64,000 nucleotides of DNA from positions 8,184,001 to 8,248,000 of the forward strand of contig NZ_CP108938.1 in NCBI RefSeq assembly GCF_036347135.1, in the 5' to 3' direction. The stretch comes from Streptomyces sp. NBC_00775 (GTDB lineage Bacteria; Actinomycetota; Actinomycetes; Streptomycetales; Streptomycetaceae). Below are positions 8,034 through 17,872 of this stretch, piece after piece. Below the pieces are notes generated by a model. It had not been told where the DNA came from. It saw nothing but the letters and a program-made list of their open reading frames with translations, and did not search any database. The translations under genes were made by a program, and so were the position numbers. Numbering within the stretch: the first letter of the stretch is position 1; every line of letters begins with the position of its first letter.

Positions 8034-8869
8034 GCGCGATGACCCGACGTACCCGCGTCACGAGCGCCGCCGTCGCGGGCTGCGCCGCCACCCTGCTGCT
8101 CGGCCTGGCCGCCCCCTCGGCCAGGGCCGAAGCCGGACTTTCCCCGGTTTCCCCGGTTTCCCCGGTCTCCCCGGCCTCCGTGGCCACCGCGCACCGTGCC
8201 GCCAGCGATCCCGCGACCTTGGACACCCTCGCCCGGTTCTTCGCGGACCCCGGCAGTTCGGTGACCGAATCAACCCTCCGCGCGCGCGTGGACGACGACA
8301 CCGTCCCGGTGTACTACCTGTCTCCTGACTTCGTGGCCGGCAGGACCGGCGCACCGGTCGCCCGGCTCGCGTTCCTGGCGACCCGGGCCGTCGCCTCCGA
8401 CGGTCGGAAGGCGTCCCTGTGGACCGCGCGACAGGGCGGCGGCTGGCAGCTGGTGAACATCGCCTCCGGAGACGACGAGACGCGTTACGCGGCCCTGGGT
8501 GCCCGGCTGCTGCCGGGCGGCACGGTCTTCAGGGAGCCGCAGATCGACGCCTGGTACGTCGAGCGCCACGCGCGCGTGCTGCCCCTCGACACGGACGCCC
8601 GGCAGGCGATCGGCGCCCGCGGCACGACGCTGGCCTCCTACCGCGCGCGCGTGCACAAGGCGTACGCGGACAAGCTCCCCGGCTCCGTGTACGCGCGGTC
8701 GGGCGAGGCGGGCGGATACGGCTCCGAGTCCCCGGGGACCGGCCGCCCGCACGACCACCCGGAGAACCCCGGCCCCGCCGTCGCCATCGCCTCGGCGGCA
8801 GCCGGCGTCGGAGCCCTCGTGGCCCTCACCCTGAGCGTCTCCCGCGCCCTGCGCCGACGCCGCCGCTGA
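8030..8869 (+). CDS. Secreted protein with C-terminal membrane anchor, protease partner
   Basis: 279 residues from GTG 8030 (an ATG three codons later is possible). It has a signal peptide (TRRTRVTSAAVAGCAATLLLGLAAPSARA), a short Pro-Val-Ser repeat (SPVSPVSPVSP), an extracellular domain of ~190 residues with no family I can name, a charged His/Pro linker (RPHDHPENPG), and a C-terminal hydrophobic segment (VAIASAAAGVGALVALTLSV) ending RALRRRRR. It would be tethered to the outer membrane face. Translational coupling to the cysteine protease suggests a partner, inhibitor, receptor or substrate. Confidence 0.75.
   Translation: MSAMTRRTRVTSAAVAGCAATLLLGLAAPSARAEAGLSPVSPVSPVSPASVATAHRAASDPATLDTLARFFADPGSSVTESTLRARVDDDTVPVYYLSPDFVAGRTGAPVARLAFLATRAVASDGRKASLWTARQGGGWQLVNIASGDDETRYAALGARLLPGGTVFREPQIDAWYVERHARVLPLDTDARQAIGARGTTLASYRARVHKAYADKLPGSVYARSGEAGGYGSESPGTGRPHDHPENPGPAVAIASAAAGVGALVALTLSVSRALRRRRR
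8141..8176 (+). repeat. 9-bp tandem repeat (4 units) encoding Pro-Val-Ser
   Basis: Four copies of TCCCCGGTT (the last two diverged), in frame, encode SPVSPVSPVSP just after the signal peptide cleavage region of the anchored protein. Copy number can change in multiples of 3 aa without breaking the frame. Confidence 0.8.
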
Positions 8870-8887
8870 CTCCGCCTTCCTCCGGCG

Positions 8888-8918
8888 CCGGGCGGAGCCA
8901 CGCCCCCGCTCCGCCCGG
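8888..8918. terminator. Hairpin after protease operon
   Basis: A 10-bp GC-rich inverted repeat (8888-8897 and 8909-8918, 11-nt loop), 18 bp after the stop of the anchored protein and before the convergent receiver gene. Confidence 0.6.
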
Positions 8919-8993
8919 CAGCCACCAGGAGCCGCACAAGCCAGAGTCAGGGCTCAATCCCGAGCCACCGCCGGCCCCCCTACACCCGGCCGT

Positions 8994-9371
8994 TCACTCC
9001 CTGTCCCTCGCCCCTCGCCCCTCACGCCCCAGCAATTCCCATATCGCCCCCGCCGAAAGCGCGGACTTGTGCAGGAAGCCGCGGGCCGAGCTGGCCGCGA
9101 CGAGTTCCTGGAAGTCCTCCAGGGAGTGCGTCGAGATCAGGATCACGGCGGGCACGCTGCCCGCGAGTCGTGCCGCCACGTCGAAGCCGTTCTCTCCGTC
9201 GAGGTCGATGTCGACGAGGGCGACGTCCGGAGCCGCTTCAAGAGCCCGCGCGAGAGCTCCCGCGCCCGTCGAGGCGACACCGACGACCTGTACCCCACCA
9301 CGCTCCAGCAGGGTGCGCGCGGCCTCCAGGAACCGGGCGCTGTCGTCGACGAGGAGACAGCGCATGGACAT
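8994..9371 (-). CDS. Stand-alone receiver-domain response regulator
   Basis: 125 residues from ATG 9371 (ATG 9365 also possible). The whole protein is one CheY-like receiver domain: LLVDDSARFLEAARTLLERG with the acidic pair, the phospho-acceptor Asp in VALVDIDLDGENGFDVA, Ser/Thr in VILISTHS, and Lys in FLHKSAL. There is no DNA-binding output domain. It is divergent from the solute-binding lipoprotein/histidine kinase operon, 172 bp away, so it may be a phosphate sink or second target of that kinase. The longer upstream frame to 9458 has no family features. Confidence 0.85.
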   Translation of the reverse strand: MSMRCLLVDDSARFLEAARTLLERGGVQVVGVASTGAGALARALEAAPDVALVDIDLDGENGFDVAARLAGSVPAVILISTHSLEDFQELVAASSARGFLHKSALSAGAIWELLGREGRGARDRE

Positions 9372-9543
9372 GCTGACAGCTTCCCAACAGGTTGACCTTC
9401 GCGCCTTCCCGCTAGCCGGAAAGTGCTGAAGTCCTGTGCCAGAAAGGCAGGTTCGCATTCACGCAGAGCAGCGGCGCGTCACCGGCGGTAGCATGTCGAT
9501 GCCCTGGGGTGGCCGTGTCCCGTCGGTTGGGTGGGGATACACG

Positions 9544-10911
9544 ATGACGTTGCTCCGAAGGAAACCGCCGCAAGGCCGGGCGTTCCTCGCCGGAGTGCTC
9601 TGCGCGGCCCTCCTCGCCGCCGGATGCGGCGGGGGAGGCGACGACGGAAAGCGTTCCAGGACGCGCGCGGACACCACGTGCGACGGAAAGCTCAAGGGCA
9701 CCACCGACATCACCGTCTGGTTCCACGCGGGCCCGAGCGGGGAGCTCGGCACGCTGCGCGCGCAGGTCAAGGACTTCAATGCTGCGCAGAAGGCGGTCCG
9801 GGTCGAGCTGATCACCCTCCCCGAAGAGCGCCCTTACACGGATCTGGTCGAATCCGCGGCCGCCAGCGGCGACCTGCCCGACCTGCTCGACTTCGACGGC
9901 CCGAACCTCTACAACTACGCCTGGTCGGGCAAGCTCAAGCCGATCGACTCCTGTGTGCCCGACAGCGTGAAGAACGACCTGTTGCCCTCGATCCGCGAAC
10001 AGGGCACCTATGAGGGCCGGTTGTGGGGCGTCGGCACCTTCGACTCCGGGCTCGGCCTCTACGTACGTCCCTCGGTCCTGAAGAAGGCCGGTATCCGCGT
10101 GCCGAGTGGCCCCGGCGACGCCTGGACGGCCACCGAGCTGACCGGCATCCTCCACAAGCTCCGGAAGCAGGGCTACGAGCGCCCGCTGGACCTGCGGCTC
10201 AACTACTCCGTTACGGGCCAGGAGTGGAACACCTACGGCTTCGCGCCCGCCGTCTGGTCGGCCGGCGGCGATCTCATCGACCCCAGGAACCATCGCACGG
10301 CCGACGGCTTCCTCAACAGCCCCGAGGCGGTCAAGGCGCTCACGACGATGCAGAGCTGGGCCAAGGAGGGGCTGATCGACCCGGACAAGGACGACAAGGC
10401 CTTCGTGGCGGGCCGTAGCCCCCTCTCCTGGGTGGGGCACTGGATGTACCCCGACTACACCAAGGCGTTCCCCGGTGATGTGAAGATCGTCCCGCTGCCC
10501 GACTTCGGCAAGGGCACGGTGACCGGGATGGGATCCTGGCAGTGGGGCGTCACCACGGGCGCCACCGATGGCGACGCGGTCTGGCGGTTCCTCGCCTATC
10601 TGCTCAAGCCCGACCAGATCCACCGCATGACCGTGGCGAACGGGGCGATCCCGGCGACGAACAGCGCCGTGAGGATCTCGCCGTCCTTCGCCGAGGGCGG
10701 CCCCGAGCATCTGTTCATCGAGCAGCTGAGGACCGTCGCGCGGCCCCGCTCGCAGACGCCCGCCTATCCCGCTGTGACCATGGCCTTCTCCAAGGCCTTC
10801 GCGAAGATCGTCGTGGACCTGGCCCCGGTCAAGCCCGCACTGGACCAGGCGGTCCGTGAGATCGACAAGGATCTGGCCGACCACCAGGGTTACCCGTCTG
10901 GCGGGCCATGA
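9544..10911 (+). CDS. Extracellular sugar-type solute-binding lipoprotein coupled to a histidine kinase
   Basis: 455 residues from ATG 9544. A lipoprotein signal with lipobox LLAAGC puts the lipidated Cys at residue 28. The mature protein has the family 1 sugar-binding order (TDITVWFHAGPSGELGTLRAQVKDFNAAQ, GDLPDLLDFDGPNLYNYAWSGKLKPI, LWGVGTFDSGLGLYVRPSVLKKAGI, SWQWGVTTGATDGDAVWRFLAYL). It is not followed by permeases. Its stop overlaps by 4 bp (ATGA) the start of a membrane histidine kinase, so it is probably a ligand receptor that presents its state to the kinase sensor domain rather than a transport component. Confidence 0.9.
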   Translation: MTLLRRKPPQGRAFLAGVLCAALLAAGCGGGGDDGKRSRTRADTTCDGKLKGTTDITVWFHAGPSGELGTLRAQVKDFNAAQKAVRVELITLPEERPYTDLVESAAASGDLPDLLDFDGPNLYNYAWSGKLKPIDSCVPDSVKNDLLPSIREQGTYEGRLWGVGTFDSGLGLYVRPSVLKKAGIRVPSGPGDAWTATELTGILHKLRKQGYERPLDLRLNYSVTGQEWNTYGFAPAVWSAGGDLIDPRNHRTADGFLNSPEAVKALTTMQSWAKEGLIDPDKDDKAFVAGRSPLSWVGHWMYPDYTKAFPGDVKIVPLPDFGKGTVTGMGSWQWGVTTGATDGDAVWRFLAYLLKPDQIHRMTVANGAIPATNSAVRISPSFAEGGPEHLFIEQLRTVARPRSQTPAYPAVTMAFSKAFAKIVVDLAPVKPALDQAVREIDKDLADHQGYPSGGP

Positions 10912-13622
10912 GACCCGGCGGCCGGCGCCCGGCCGGGCCCCGCCCGCCGCTGCTCGCGCGGCTGCGGGTGGGCACCAAGCTCATGCTGCTCGTCCTGCTG
11001 CCGGTCACCGGACTGCTCGCCTTCACGGTCTTCTCGGCCCTGGCCCAGTGGCAGGAGGCGCGCACCCTGGAGGACTTCAGGGCCTCGACCAAGGTTTCCT
11101 TCGCGACGGCCGGGCTCTACGAGGCCGTCGCCCGCGAGCGCTTCGCGGAGGTCCTCGCCGAGGCGGCCCCGGACCGTACGGACGCGGCGGCCGAGCGGGA
11201 CGCGGCCAGGGGCGCCACCCACCGCGCCCTGACCGCCGCCGAGGGCGCCGCGGCCGGGCACATGGGACAACCCGACGTCCTCGGCGTCCTCGACTCCCTG
11301 CGCAACCAACTCCACGCGGCCCGGCTGGAGTCGGACAGCGGGTCACTGACCCCGGCGCGGATCGAGCAGCGGTACGCGACTGTCGCGAGGTATCTGCTCG
11401 ACACCGTCCGCCGCCTCGACTCCAGCCGCCCCACGCGGGCCTCGGGCCGCTCCGGCGACGCCTATCTGGCGATCCTGGGCGCCGTCGAGGCCGCCGAGCG
11501 GGAACGCGTCGAGCTCGCCGTCCTGCTCGCGGCGCCGCGCCAGGACGGCCACGGCGGCCCCGCCAACCGCTGGCCCGCCCTGGAGAGCGCCCAGCTCGAC
11601 ACCTTCCGCCAGACCGCCTCCGGGCCGCTCCGCGCCCGCCTCTCCCGCGCCCTGTTGCTGCCCGCGGGCCGCACCGTGCGCGCGACCCGTGACACCCTCA
11701 TGGCCTCCGAGGGCGCCACCAAGCGACTCCCTTCCCTGGAGGGCTGGCTCACGGCCTCCGGCGACCGGCTCACCGCCCTGCGCGGCATCGCCCACGCCGC
11801 AGCCGTCGAACTGGCCGCCGACGCCGACCACGACCTGAAGAGCGCCCAGGACCGGGGCGAACGCGAACTCGCCCTCTCCGTAGGGGTCCTTTTCGCGCTC
11901 ACCCTCCTCGCCCTGACCCTGAGCCGCTCCATCACGCGCCCGCTCACCGTGGTGTCCCAGGGCGCCAAGTCGCTCGCCGCCGGCGACCTGTCGTACGACG
12001 TCCACTACAGGGGGCGCGACGAGATCGGCGTCGTCGCCGACACCTTCCGCGAACTCCATGTCACGAGCGAGCGGCTCGCCGCCGAGATCCGCACCATGAA
12101 CACGGCGTTCGACGACAACCGGCTCGGCCACCGCGCGGACGTCGCCGCGTTCGACGGGACCTGGGCGCAGCTGCTGGGCGGCATGAACGACACCATGGCG
12201 TCCTTCGCCGCCGCGCACGGCAGACGCCGCAAGGCCGAGCGGGAGCTGGCGAGCATCTTCACCCTCTCCCTCGACCTGCTGTGCATCTGCGGGATCGACG
12301 GCTACTTCAAGCGCGTGAACCCGGCCTTCGAGCGAAATCTGGGATACCCCGCCGACGTGCTTCTCACCAAGCCCTGGCTGGAGTTCGTCCACCCGGAGGA
12401 CCGAGCACGCACGCGTGCCGCCCTCGACCGCCTGGCCGACGGCGTCGAGCTCGCCGAGTTCGAGAACCGCTGCCTGCGCGGTGACGGCACCGAGCGCTGG
12501 CTCCAGTGGAGCGCCCGCCCGGTGACCGGAGAGGGCCTCGTCTACGCCGCCGCGCGCGACGTCACCGAGAGTCGCCGGGCCGACCGCGAGCAGGCCGCGC
12601 TGCGCCGCGTCGCCACCCGCGTGGCCCACGGCGACACGCCGCACGAGGTGTTCGCGGCGGTCGCGCGCGAGGTGGGTCTGGCGCTGAGCACGGCGGCAGC
12701 GGCCGTTCTGCGGTACGAGGCCGACGGTGCCGTCACGGTCCTCGGCTCGGCTCACGCGGTCGGGGGCGCGGGCGAGGAGGCGGCCGCCGTGGTGGCCGAG
12801 ACCCGCCGGGCGGCCCGCGCCGGACGCTCGGTCGGCGCCCCGATCGTCGTCGACGACCGTCTGTGGGGCGCCGTCGTCGCGGCCCCGACGGGCCCGGAAC
12901 CACTGCCTCCGGGCACCGAGTCCCGGCTCGCCGACTTCACCGAACTCGTCGCCACCGCCATCGCCAACGCCGACAGCCGGGCCCAGCTCAGGGCCTCACG
13001 CGCGCGCGTGGTGGCCGCTTCGGACGCCTCCCGGCGCCGTATCGAGCGCGATCTGCACGACGGCGTCCAGCAGCGCCTCGTCTCGCTCCAACTGGAGCTG
13101 CGGATGGCCGAGTCCATGATGGACGACCAGTCGGCCGAATTCGTCGAGCAGTTGGCGCACATCAGCAAAGGCCTGGACGACACCTTCGAGGATCTGCTGC
13201 ACATCTCCCGCGGCATCCACCCCGCGATCCTTTCCAAGGGCGGCCTGGGCCCTGCCCTGCGAGCGCTGGCCCGCCGCTCTGCCGTCCCCGTGGAACTGGA
13301 TCTCCGGCTGCCCTCCGTCCGCCTTCCGGAACAGACTGAGGTCGCGGTCTACTACGTGACCTCCGAAAGCCTCACCAACGCCGCCAAACACGCCCGCGCC
13401 ACCGTCGTGCAGGTCGCGGCACGGACGTACGACGACGTCCTTGAGGTATCCATCGGCGACGACGGGAGCGGGGGCGCCGAACCGGGCGGCGGCTCGGGTC
13501 TCATCGGGCTCATCGACCGCGTCGAGGCGATCGGCGGCAAGCTCGCGATCAGCAGCCCGCCGGGGAGAGGCACGACCCTGACCATCCGGCTGCCGTTGCG
13601 GGAACGGCCAACAGATGTGTGA
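10908..13622 (+). CDS. Hybrid-input sensor histidine kinase (NIT-HAMP-PAS-GAF-HisKA_3)
   Basis: 904 residues. TM1 is at ~22-45 (KLMLLVLLPVTGLLAFTVFS). An extracellular ~275-residue, mostly helical NIT-like region follows, then TM2 at ~322-341, HAMP at ~342-397 (SRSITRPLTVVSQGAKSLAA), PAS at ~447-560 (LDLLCICGIDGYFKRVNPAF), and GAF at ~565-695. The dimerisation/phosphoacceptor motif RRRIERDLHDGVQQRL contains His717. The HATPase_c domain has an N-box (ESLTNAAKHA) and a glycine box (GSGLIGLIDRVEAIGG). It is of the NarL-partner class. Overlap with the binding-protein gene indicates a joint sensor, and the cognate regulator is probably the gene at 14049. Confidence 0.93.
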   Translation: MRPGGRRPAGPRPPLLARLRVGTKLMLLVLLPVTGLLAFTVFSALAQWQEARTLEDFRASTKVSFATAGLYEAVARERFAEVLAEAAPDRTDAAAERDAARGATHRALTAAEGAAAGHMGQPDVLGVLDSLRNQLHAARLESDSGSLTPARIEQRYATVARYLLDTVRRLDSSRPTRASGRSGDAYLAILGAVEAAERERVELAVLLAAPRQDGHGGPANRWPALESAQLDTFRQTASGPLRARLSRALLLPAGRTVRATRDTLMASEGATKRLPSLEGWLTASGDRLTALRGIAHAAAVELAADADHDLKSAQDRGERELALSVGVLFALTLLALTLSRSITRPLTVVSQGAKSLAAGDLSYDVHYRGRDEIGVVADTFRELHVTSERLAAEIRTMNTAFDDNRLGHRADVAAFDGTWAQLLGGMNDTMASFAAAHGRRRKAERELASIFTLSLDLLCICGIDGYFKRVNPAFERNLGYPADVLLTKPWLEFVHPEDRARTRAALDRLADGVELAEFENRCLRGDGTERWLQWSARPVTGEGLVYAAARDVTESRRADREQAALRRVATRVAHGDTPHEVFAAVAREVGLALSTAAAAVLRYEADGAVTVLGSAHAVGGAGEEAAAVVAETRRAARAGRSVGAPIVVDDRLWGAVVAAPTGPEPLPPGTESRLADFTELVATAIANADSRAQLRASRARVVAASDASRRRIERDLHDGVQQRLVSLQLELRMAESMMDDQSAEFVEQLAHISKGLDDTFEDLLHISRGIHPAILSKGGLGPALRALARRSAVPVELDLRLPSVRLPEQTEVAVYYVTSESLTNAAKHARATVVQVAARTYDDVLEVSIGDDGSGGAEPGGGSGLIGLIDRVEAIGGKLAISSPPGRGTTLTIRLPLRERPTDV

Positions 13623-14048
13623 CCGCCCGGGGCGTACACGGAGCGGGTCCTGTACGGGGTCCGTTTCCGGGGAGACCCGCTGCGCGCGAGCCGCAGACGC
13701 CGGGCAGGCCCGCGCGAGGCCGGGGTCCCACGGGTCGAGGGCATGGCGGAGGGGCGCCACCTCGTCCTCGTACCGGCGGACACGGACCGACCACCGTCGT
13801 CTCTCGATCCGTGTCCGCCGCGTCTCCCGCAGCCTTCGACCGTTCGACCCGCCGCCCCTCGCCCGGGGCGGCCGGTCCCCTGCGTCTGCACTGGTTCGAG
13901 CATCGCGCCGGAAGGTCCCCATGTCGTCACGGCCAGCCCCCAATTCCGCTTACGGCTAGCCGTAACTCATCGGGTCCGACAGGCTGTTGGGGACGCGCGC
14001 AGGAACACACCACCGCGCCGCACGGGTCGGGCAAAAGGGGCCGGGACC
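13623..14048. other. 426-bp gene-free gap between histidine kinase and response regulator
   Basis: Several frames stay open across this stretch, but none has a convincing start, codon bias or recognisable protein. A 16-bp perfect palindrome at 13950-13965 is the only clear element. The regulator therefore probably has its own promoter here. Confidence 0.6.
13950..13965. promoter_or_regulatory. 16-bp perfect palindrome upstream of response regulator
   Basis: The sequence reads TTACGGCTAGCCGTAA, 84 bp before the response-regulator ATG. TTACGG...CCGTAA symmetry fits a dimeric NarL/LuxR or TetR-type binding site, so it is a candidate autoregulatory operator. Confidence 0.55.
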
Positions 14049-14720
14049 ATGGACGCCAATCAGCAGCCCGCGCGGGGGCGGATCGTCCTCGCCGACGACG
14101 ACGTCCTGCTCAGGGAGGGCCTGGCGAGCCTCTGCGAGCGGGTCGGCTACGAGGTGGTCGGACAGGCCGGTGACGCCGAGCGGCTCCTGGAGCTGGTCGT
14201 CAACGAGCGCCCGGACCTGGCGGTCGTCGACATAAGGATGCCGCCGAACCACTCGACCGAGGGCCTGAAGGCGGCCCGTACGATCCGCGAGCGCCACCCG
14301 GGCACCGGCATCCTGGTCCTGTCGGCGTTCGTCGAGGTCGAGGACGCCCTGGAGCTGCTGGCGGGCGGACGCCAGGTCGGCTACCTCCTCAAGAGCCGGG
14401 TCACCGTCGTGGACGATTTCATCGAGTCGCTCGACCGGATCCGCAAGGGCGGTTCGGTCGTCGACCCCTCCCTGGTGCAGGAGCTGTTCTCGGCCCGGCG
14501 GCGCGACGACCCGCTGTCCTTCCTCAGCGCCCGCGAGCGCGAGGTCCTCGCCCTGATGGCCGAGGGCCGCTCGAACGCCGGCATCGGCCGCCGGCTGTGG
14601 GTCACCGAGGGCACCATCGAGAAGCACGTCCGCAGCATCCTCGGCAAACTCCACCTCCAGGAGGACACCGACGATCACCGCCGTGTGCTGGCCGTGCTGA
14701 CGTTCCTGGAGTCCCGATAG
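14049..14720 (+). CDS. NarL/LuxR-family response regulator
   Basis: 223 residues from ATG 14049. The receiver domain is at ~10-130 (IVLADDDVLLREGLASLCER, phospho-acceptor Asp61 in LAVVDIRMPP, LVLSAF, YLLKSRV), and the C-terminal LuxR-type HTH at ~160-220 (LSAREREVLALMAEGRSNAGIGRRLWVTEGTIEKHVRSIL). It is the likely partner of the upstream HisKA_3 kinase. Its targets are unknown, but the divergent and co-directional genes of this block are plausible. Confidence 0.93.
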   Translation: MDANQQPARGRIVLADDDVLLREGLASLCERVGYEVVGQAGDAERLLELVVNERPDLAVVDIRMPPNHSTEGLKAARTIRERHPGTGILVLSAFVEVEDALELLAGGRQVGYLLKSRVTVVDDFIESLDRIRKGGSVVDPSLVQELFSARRRDDPLSFLSAREREVLALMAEGRSNAGIGRRLWVTEGTIEKHVRSILGKLHLQEDTDDHRRVLAVLTFLESR

Positions 14721-14807
14721 GGCCTGACCGGGAGGCCGCCCGGCAAGCCGTCCGGCGTTGTCCACAGGGTCGCCGCGCTGTCAGCCCTCGCCAGTAGGGT
14801 GTGTGAC

Positions 14808-16853
14808 ATGGCCGACCCCTCCAGCTACCGCCCCAAGCCGGGACAGATCCCGGACTCTCCCGGGGTGTACAAATTCCGCGACGAGCACCGCCGGGTGATC
14901 TACGTCGGAAAGGCGAAGAGCCTGCGCCAGCGCCTGGCGAGCTACTTCCAGGACCTGGCGAACCTCCACCCGCGCACCCGCACCATGGTCACGACGGCCG
15001 CGTCGGTGGAGTGGACGGTCGTGTCCACGGAGGTCGAGGCACTTCAGCTGGAGTACTCCTGGATCAAGGAGTTCGACCCACGGTTCAACGTCAAGTACCG
15101 CGACGACAAGAGCTACCCGTACCTCGCGGTGACCATGAACGAGGAGTTCCCGCGCGTGCAGGTCATGCGCGGCCAGAAGCGCAAGGGCGTGCGCTACTTC
15201 GGTCCGTACGGACACGCGTGGGCGATCCGCGACACCGTCGACCTGCTGCTGCGCGTCTTCCCCGTCCGCACCTGCTCCGCCGGCGTCTTCAAGAACGCGG
15301 CCCGCACGGGTCGCCCCTGCCTCCTCGGCTACATCGGCAAGTGCTCCGCCCCCTGCGTCGAGCGCGTCTCCGCCGAGGAACACCGCGAACTGGCCGAGGA
15401 GTTCTGCGACTTCATGGCCGGCCGTACGGGGACGTACCTCCGCCGCCTCGAAAAGCAGATGACCGACGCGGCCGAGGAGATGGAGTACGAGCGGGCGGCC
15501 CGCCTGCGCGACGACATCGAGGCCCTGAAGAAGGCCATGGAGAAGAACGCGGTCGTGCTCGCCGACGCGACCGACGCCGACCTGATGGCCGTCGCCGAGG
15601 ACGAACTGGAAGCCGCCGTGCAGATCTTCCACGTACGCGGCGGCCGGGTGCGCGGCCAGCGTGGCTGGGTCACGGACAAGGTGGAGGCCGTCACCACCGG
15701 TGACCTGGTCGAGCACGCGCTCCAGCAGCTCTACGGGGAGGAGACGGGCGACTCCGTCCCCAAGGAAGTGCTCGTCCCCGCGCTGCCCGACCCGGTGGAG
15801 CCCGTCCAGGAGTGGCTCACCGAGCGGCGCGGGTCGAACGTGTCGCTCCGCATCCCGCAGCGCGGCGACAAGAAGGCGCTCATGGAGACCGTGCGGCGCA
15901 ACGCGCTCCAGTCGCTCGCGCTGCACAAGACCAAGCGTGCCTCCGACCTGACCACCCGCTCGCGCGCCCTGGAGGAGATCGCCGAGGCCCTCGACCTGGA
16001 CAGCGCGCCCCTGCGGATCGAGTGCTACGACATCTCGCACCTCCAGGGCGACGACGTCGTGGCCTCGATGGTCGTCTTCGAGGACGGGCTCCAGCGCAAG
16101 AGCGAGTACCGGCGCTTCCAGATCAAGGGCTTCGAGGGCCAGGACGACGTCCGGTCCATGCACGAGGTGATCACCCGCCGCTTCAGGCGCTATCTCGCGG
16201 AGAAGGAGAAGACGGGGGAGTGGGCCGACGGCGAGACCGGGCTCACGGAGGAAGACGGCCGTCCCAAGCGCTTCGCCTACCCCCCGCAGCTCGTCGTCGT
16301 CGACGGCGGCCAGCCGCAGGTCGCGGCCGCCAAGAAGGCCCTCGACGAGCTCGGCATCGACGACATCGCCGTGTGCGGCCTCGCCAAGCGCCTGGAGGAG
16401 GTGTGGCTGCCGGAGGACGACGACCCGGTGGTCCTGCCGCGCACCAGCGAGGGGCTGTATCTGCTCCAGCGCGTCCGTGACGAGGCCCATCGCTTCGCGA
16501 TCACCTACCAGCGCACCAAGCGGGCCAAGCGCTTCAGGGCGAGCCCGCTCGACGATGTGCCGGGCCTGGGCGAGACACGCAAACAGGCGCTGATCAAGCA
16601 CTTCGGTTCGGTGAAAAAGCTGCGATCCGCGACTATCGACCAGATCTGCGAGGTTCCCGGCATAGGCCGCAAGACGGCCGAGACGATCGCCGTGGCTCTC
16701 GCCCAGGCGGCCCCGGCCGCACCCGCCGTGAACACGGCGACAGGAGAGATCATGGGAGATGAGGAAGACGGGGCGCCCGAAACGACGGCGGGCTCCCCGG
16801 AGGAACCCGTGACCGCGGGAGCCTCGGACGAGCGACGGGGGCAGGAGAGATGA
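14808..16853 (+). CDS. uvrC: UvrC, excinuclease ABC subunit C
   Basis: 681 residues from ATG 14808 ([20 protein letters not shown]). UvrC makes both incisions in nucleotide excision repair. Visible parts are the N-terminal GIY-YIG nuclease ([23 protein letters not shown]), the Cys-rich region, UVR motif [18 protein letters not shown], the RNase-H-like endonuclease core ([31 protein letters not shown]), and C-terminal tandem helix-hairpin-helix motifs ([36 protein letters not shown]), followed by an acidic tail. It is the first gene of a translationally coupled set with rapZ, yvcK and whiA. Confidence 0.98.
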   Translation: MADPSSYRPKPGQIPDSPGVYKFRDEHRRVIYVGKAKSLRQRLASYFQDLANLHPRTRTMVTTAASVEWTVVSTEVEALQLEYSWIKEFDPRFNVKYRDDKSYPYLAVTMNEEFPRVQVMRGQKRKGVRYFGPYGHAWAIRDTVDLLLRVFPVRTCSAGVFKNAARTGRPCLLGYIGKCSAPCVERVSAEEHRELAEEFCDFMAGRTGTYLRRLEKQMTDAAEEMEYERAARLRDDIEALKKAMEKNAVVLADATDADLMAVAEDELEAAVQIFHVRGGRVRGQRGWVTDKVEAVTTGDLVEHALQQLYGEETGDSVPKEVLVPALPDPVEPVQEWLTERRGSNVSLRIPQRGDKKALMETVRRNALQSLALHKTKRASDLTTRSRALEEIAEALDLDSAPLRIECYDISHLQGDDVVASMVVFEDGLQRKSEYRRFQIKGFEGQDDVRSMHEVITRRFRRYLAEKEKTGEWADGETGLTEEDGRPKRFAYPPQLVVVDGGQPQVAAAKKALDELGIDDIAVCGLAKRLEEVWLPEDDDPVVLPRTSEGLYLLQRVRDEAHRFAITYQRTKRAKRFRASPLDDVPGLGETRKQALIKHFGSVKKLRSATIDQICEVPGIGRKTAETIAVALAQAAPAAPAVNTATGEIMGDEEDGAPETTAGSPEEPVTAGASDERRGQER

Positions 16854-17872
16854 CCGAGAACGACGCGCGCGAAGAGGAACGTCCGGCGCAGGGCCAGGGC
16901 GCTCACGAAGCACACATGGAGACACGCGAAGATCACCTGGAACAGGAAGCACCCCAGGAAGACGGAGCACAGGTGGGTACGGGTATCGAATCGGCCGGGG
17001 TCCCCGAGGCGGCCATCCCCGAGCTGGTGATCATCTCCGGCATGTCCGGAGCGGGCCGGTCGACGGCCGCCAAGTGTCTGGAGGACCTCGGCTGGTTCGT
17101 CGTCGACAACCTGCCGCCCGCCCTGATCCCCACCATGGTGGAGCTCGGCGCCCGCTCCCAGGGCAACGTGGCCAGGATCGCGGTCGTCGTCGACGTACGC
17201 GGCCGTCGCTTCTTCGACAACCTCCGCGAGTCCCTCGCCGACCTGGAGTCGAAGCACGTCACCCGGCGGATCGTCTTCCTGGAGTCCTCCGACGAGGCCC
17301 TGGTGCGCCGCTTCGAGTCCGTGCGCCGCCCGCACCCCCTCCAGGGCGACGGCCGCATCGTCGACGGCATCGACGCCGAGCGCGAGCTGCTGCGCGAGCT
17401 GCGCGGCGACGCCGACCTGGTCATCGACACCTCCAGCCTGAACGTGCACGAGCTGCGCGCCAAGATGGACGCCCAGTTCGCCGGCGAGGAGGAGCCCGAG
17501 CTGCGGGCCACCGTCATGTCCTTCGGCTTCAAGTACGGCCTGCCGGTCGACGCCGACCTGGTCGTGGACATGCGGTTCCTGCCCAACCCGCACTGGGTCC
17601 CGGAGCTGCGCCCCTTCACCGGTCTGAACGAGGAGGTGTCGGCCTACGTCTTCAATCAGCCCGGCGCCAAGGAGTTCATCGACCGCTACGCCGAGCTGCT
17701 CCAGCTCATCGCGGCCGGGTACCGGCGTGAGGGCAAGCGCTATGTGACCATCGCGGTCGGCTGCACCGGCGGCAAGCACCGCTCGGTCGCCACCTCCGAG
17801 AAGCTGGCCGCCCGCCTCGTCTCCCAGGGCGTGGAGACCGTGGTCGTACACCGGGACATGGGACGCGAATGA
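16850..17872 (+). CDS. rapZ: RapZ-family nucleotide-binding protein
   Basis: 340 residues; ATGA overlap with uvrC. After an acidic, probably disordered N-terminus of ~55 residues comes the P-loop GMSGAGRST, then [47 protein letters not shown], and the C-terminal domain ([45 protein letters not shown]). In Enterobacteria RapZ is an RNase adaptor and UDP-GlcNAc sensor for GlmZ; the actinobacterial role is less clear. Its fixed association with yvcK and whiA suggests a link to cell-wall precursor sensing and development. Confidence 0.95.
   Translation: MTENDAREEERPAQGQGAHEAHMETREDHLEQEAPQEDGAQVGTGIESAGVPEAAIPELVIISGMSGAGRSTAAKCLEDLGWFVVDNLPPALIPTMVELGARSQGNVARIAVVVDVRGRRFFDNLRESLADLESKHVTRRIVFLESSDEALVRRFESVRRPHPLQGDGRIVDGIDAERELLRELRGDADLVIDTSSLNVHELRAKMDAQFAGEEEPELRATVMSFGFKYGLPVDADLVVDMRFLPNPHWVPELRPFTGLNEEVSAYVFNQPGAKEFIDRYAELLQLIAAGYRREGKRYVTIAVGCTGGKHRSVATSEKLAARLVSQGVETVVVHRDMGRE

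Noticed and set aside
13743..14048. N-terminal extension of the response regulator to 13743
   Set aside because: The extra ~100 residues are unconserved Pro/Arg-rich sequence preceding a canonical receiver start at ATG 14049.
14781..16970. 729-codon minus-strand frame
   Set aside because: Antisense of uvrC with no recognisable protein; uvrC motifs are complete.
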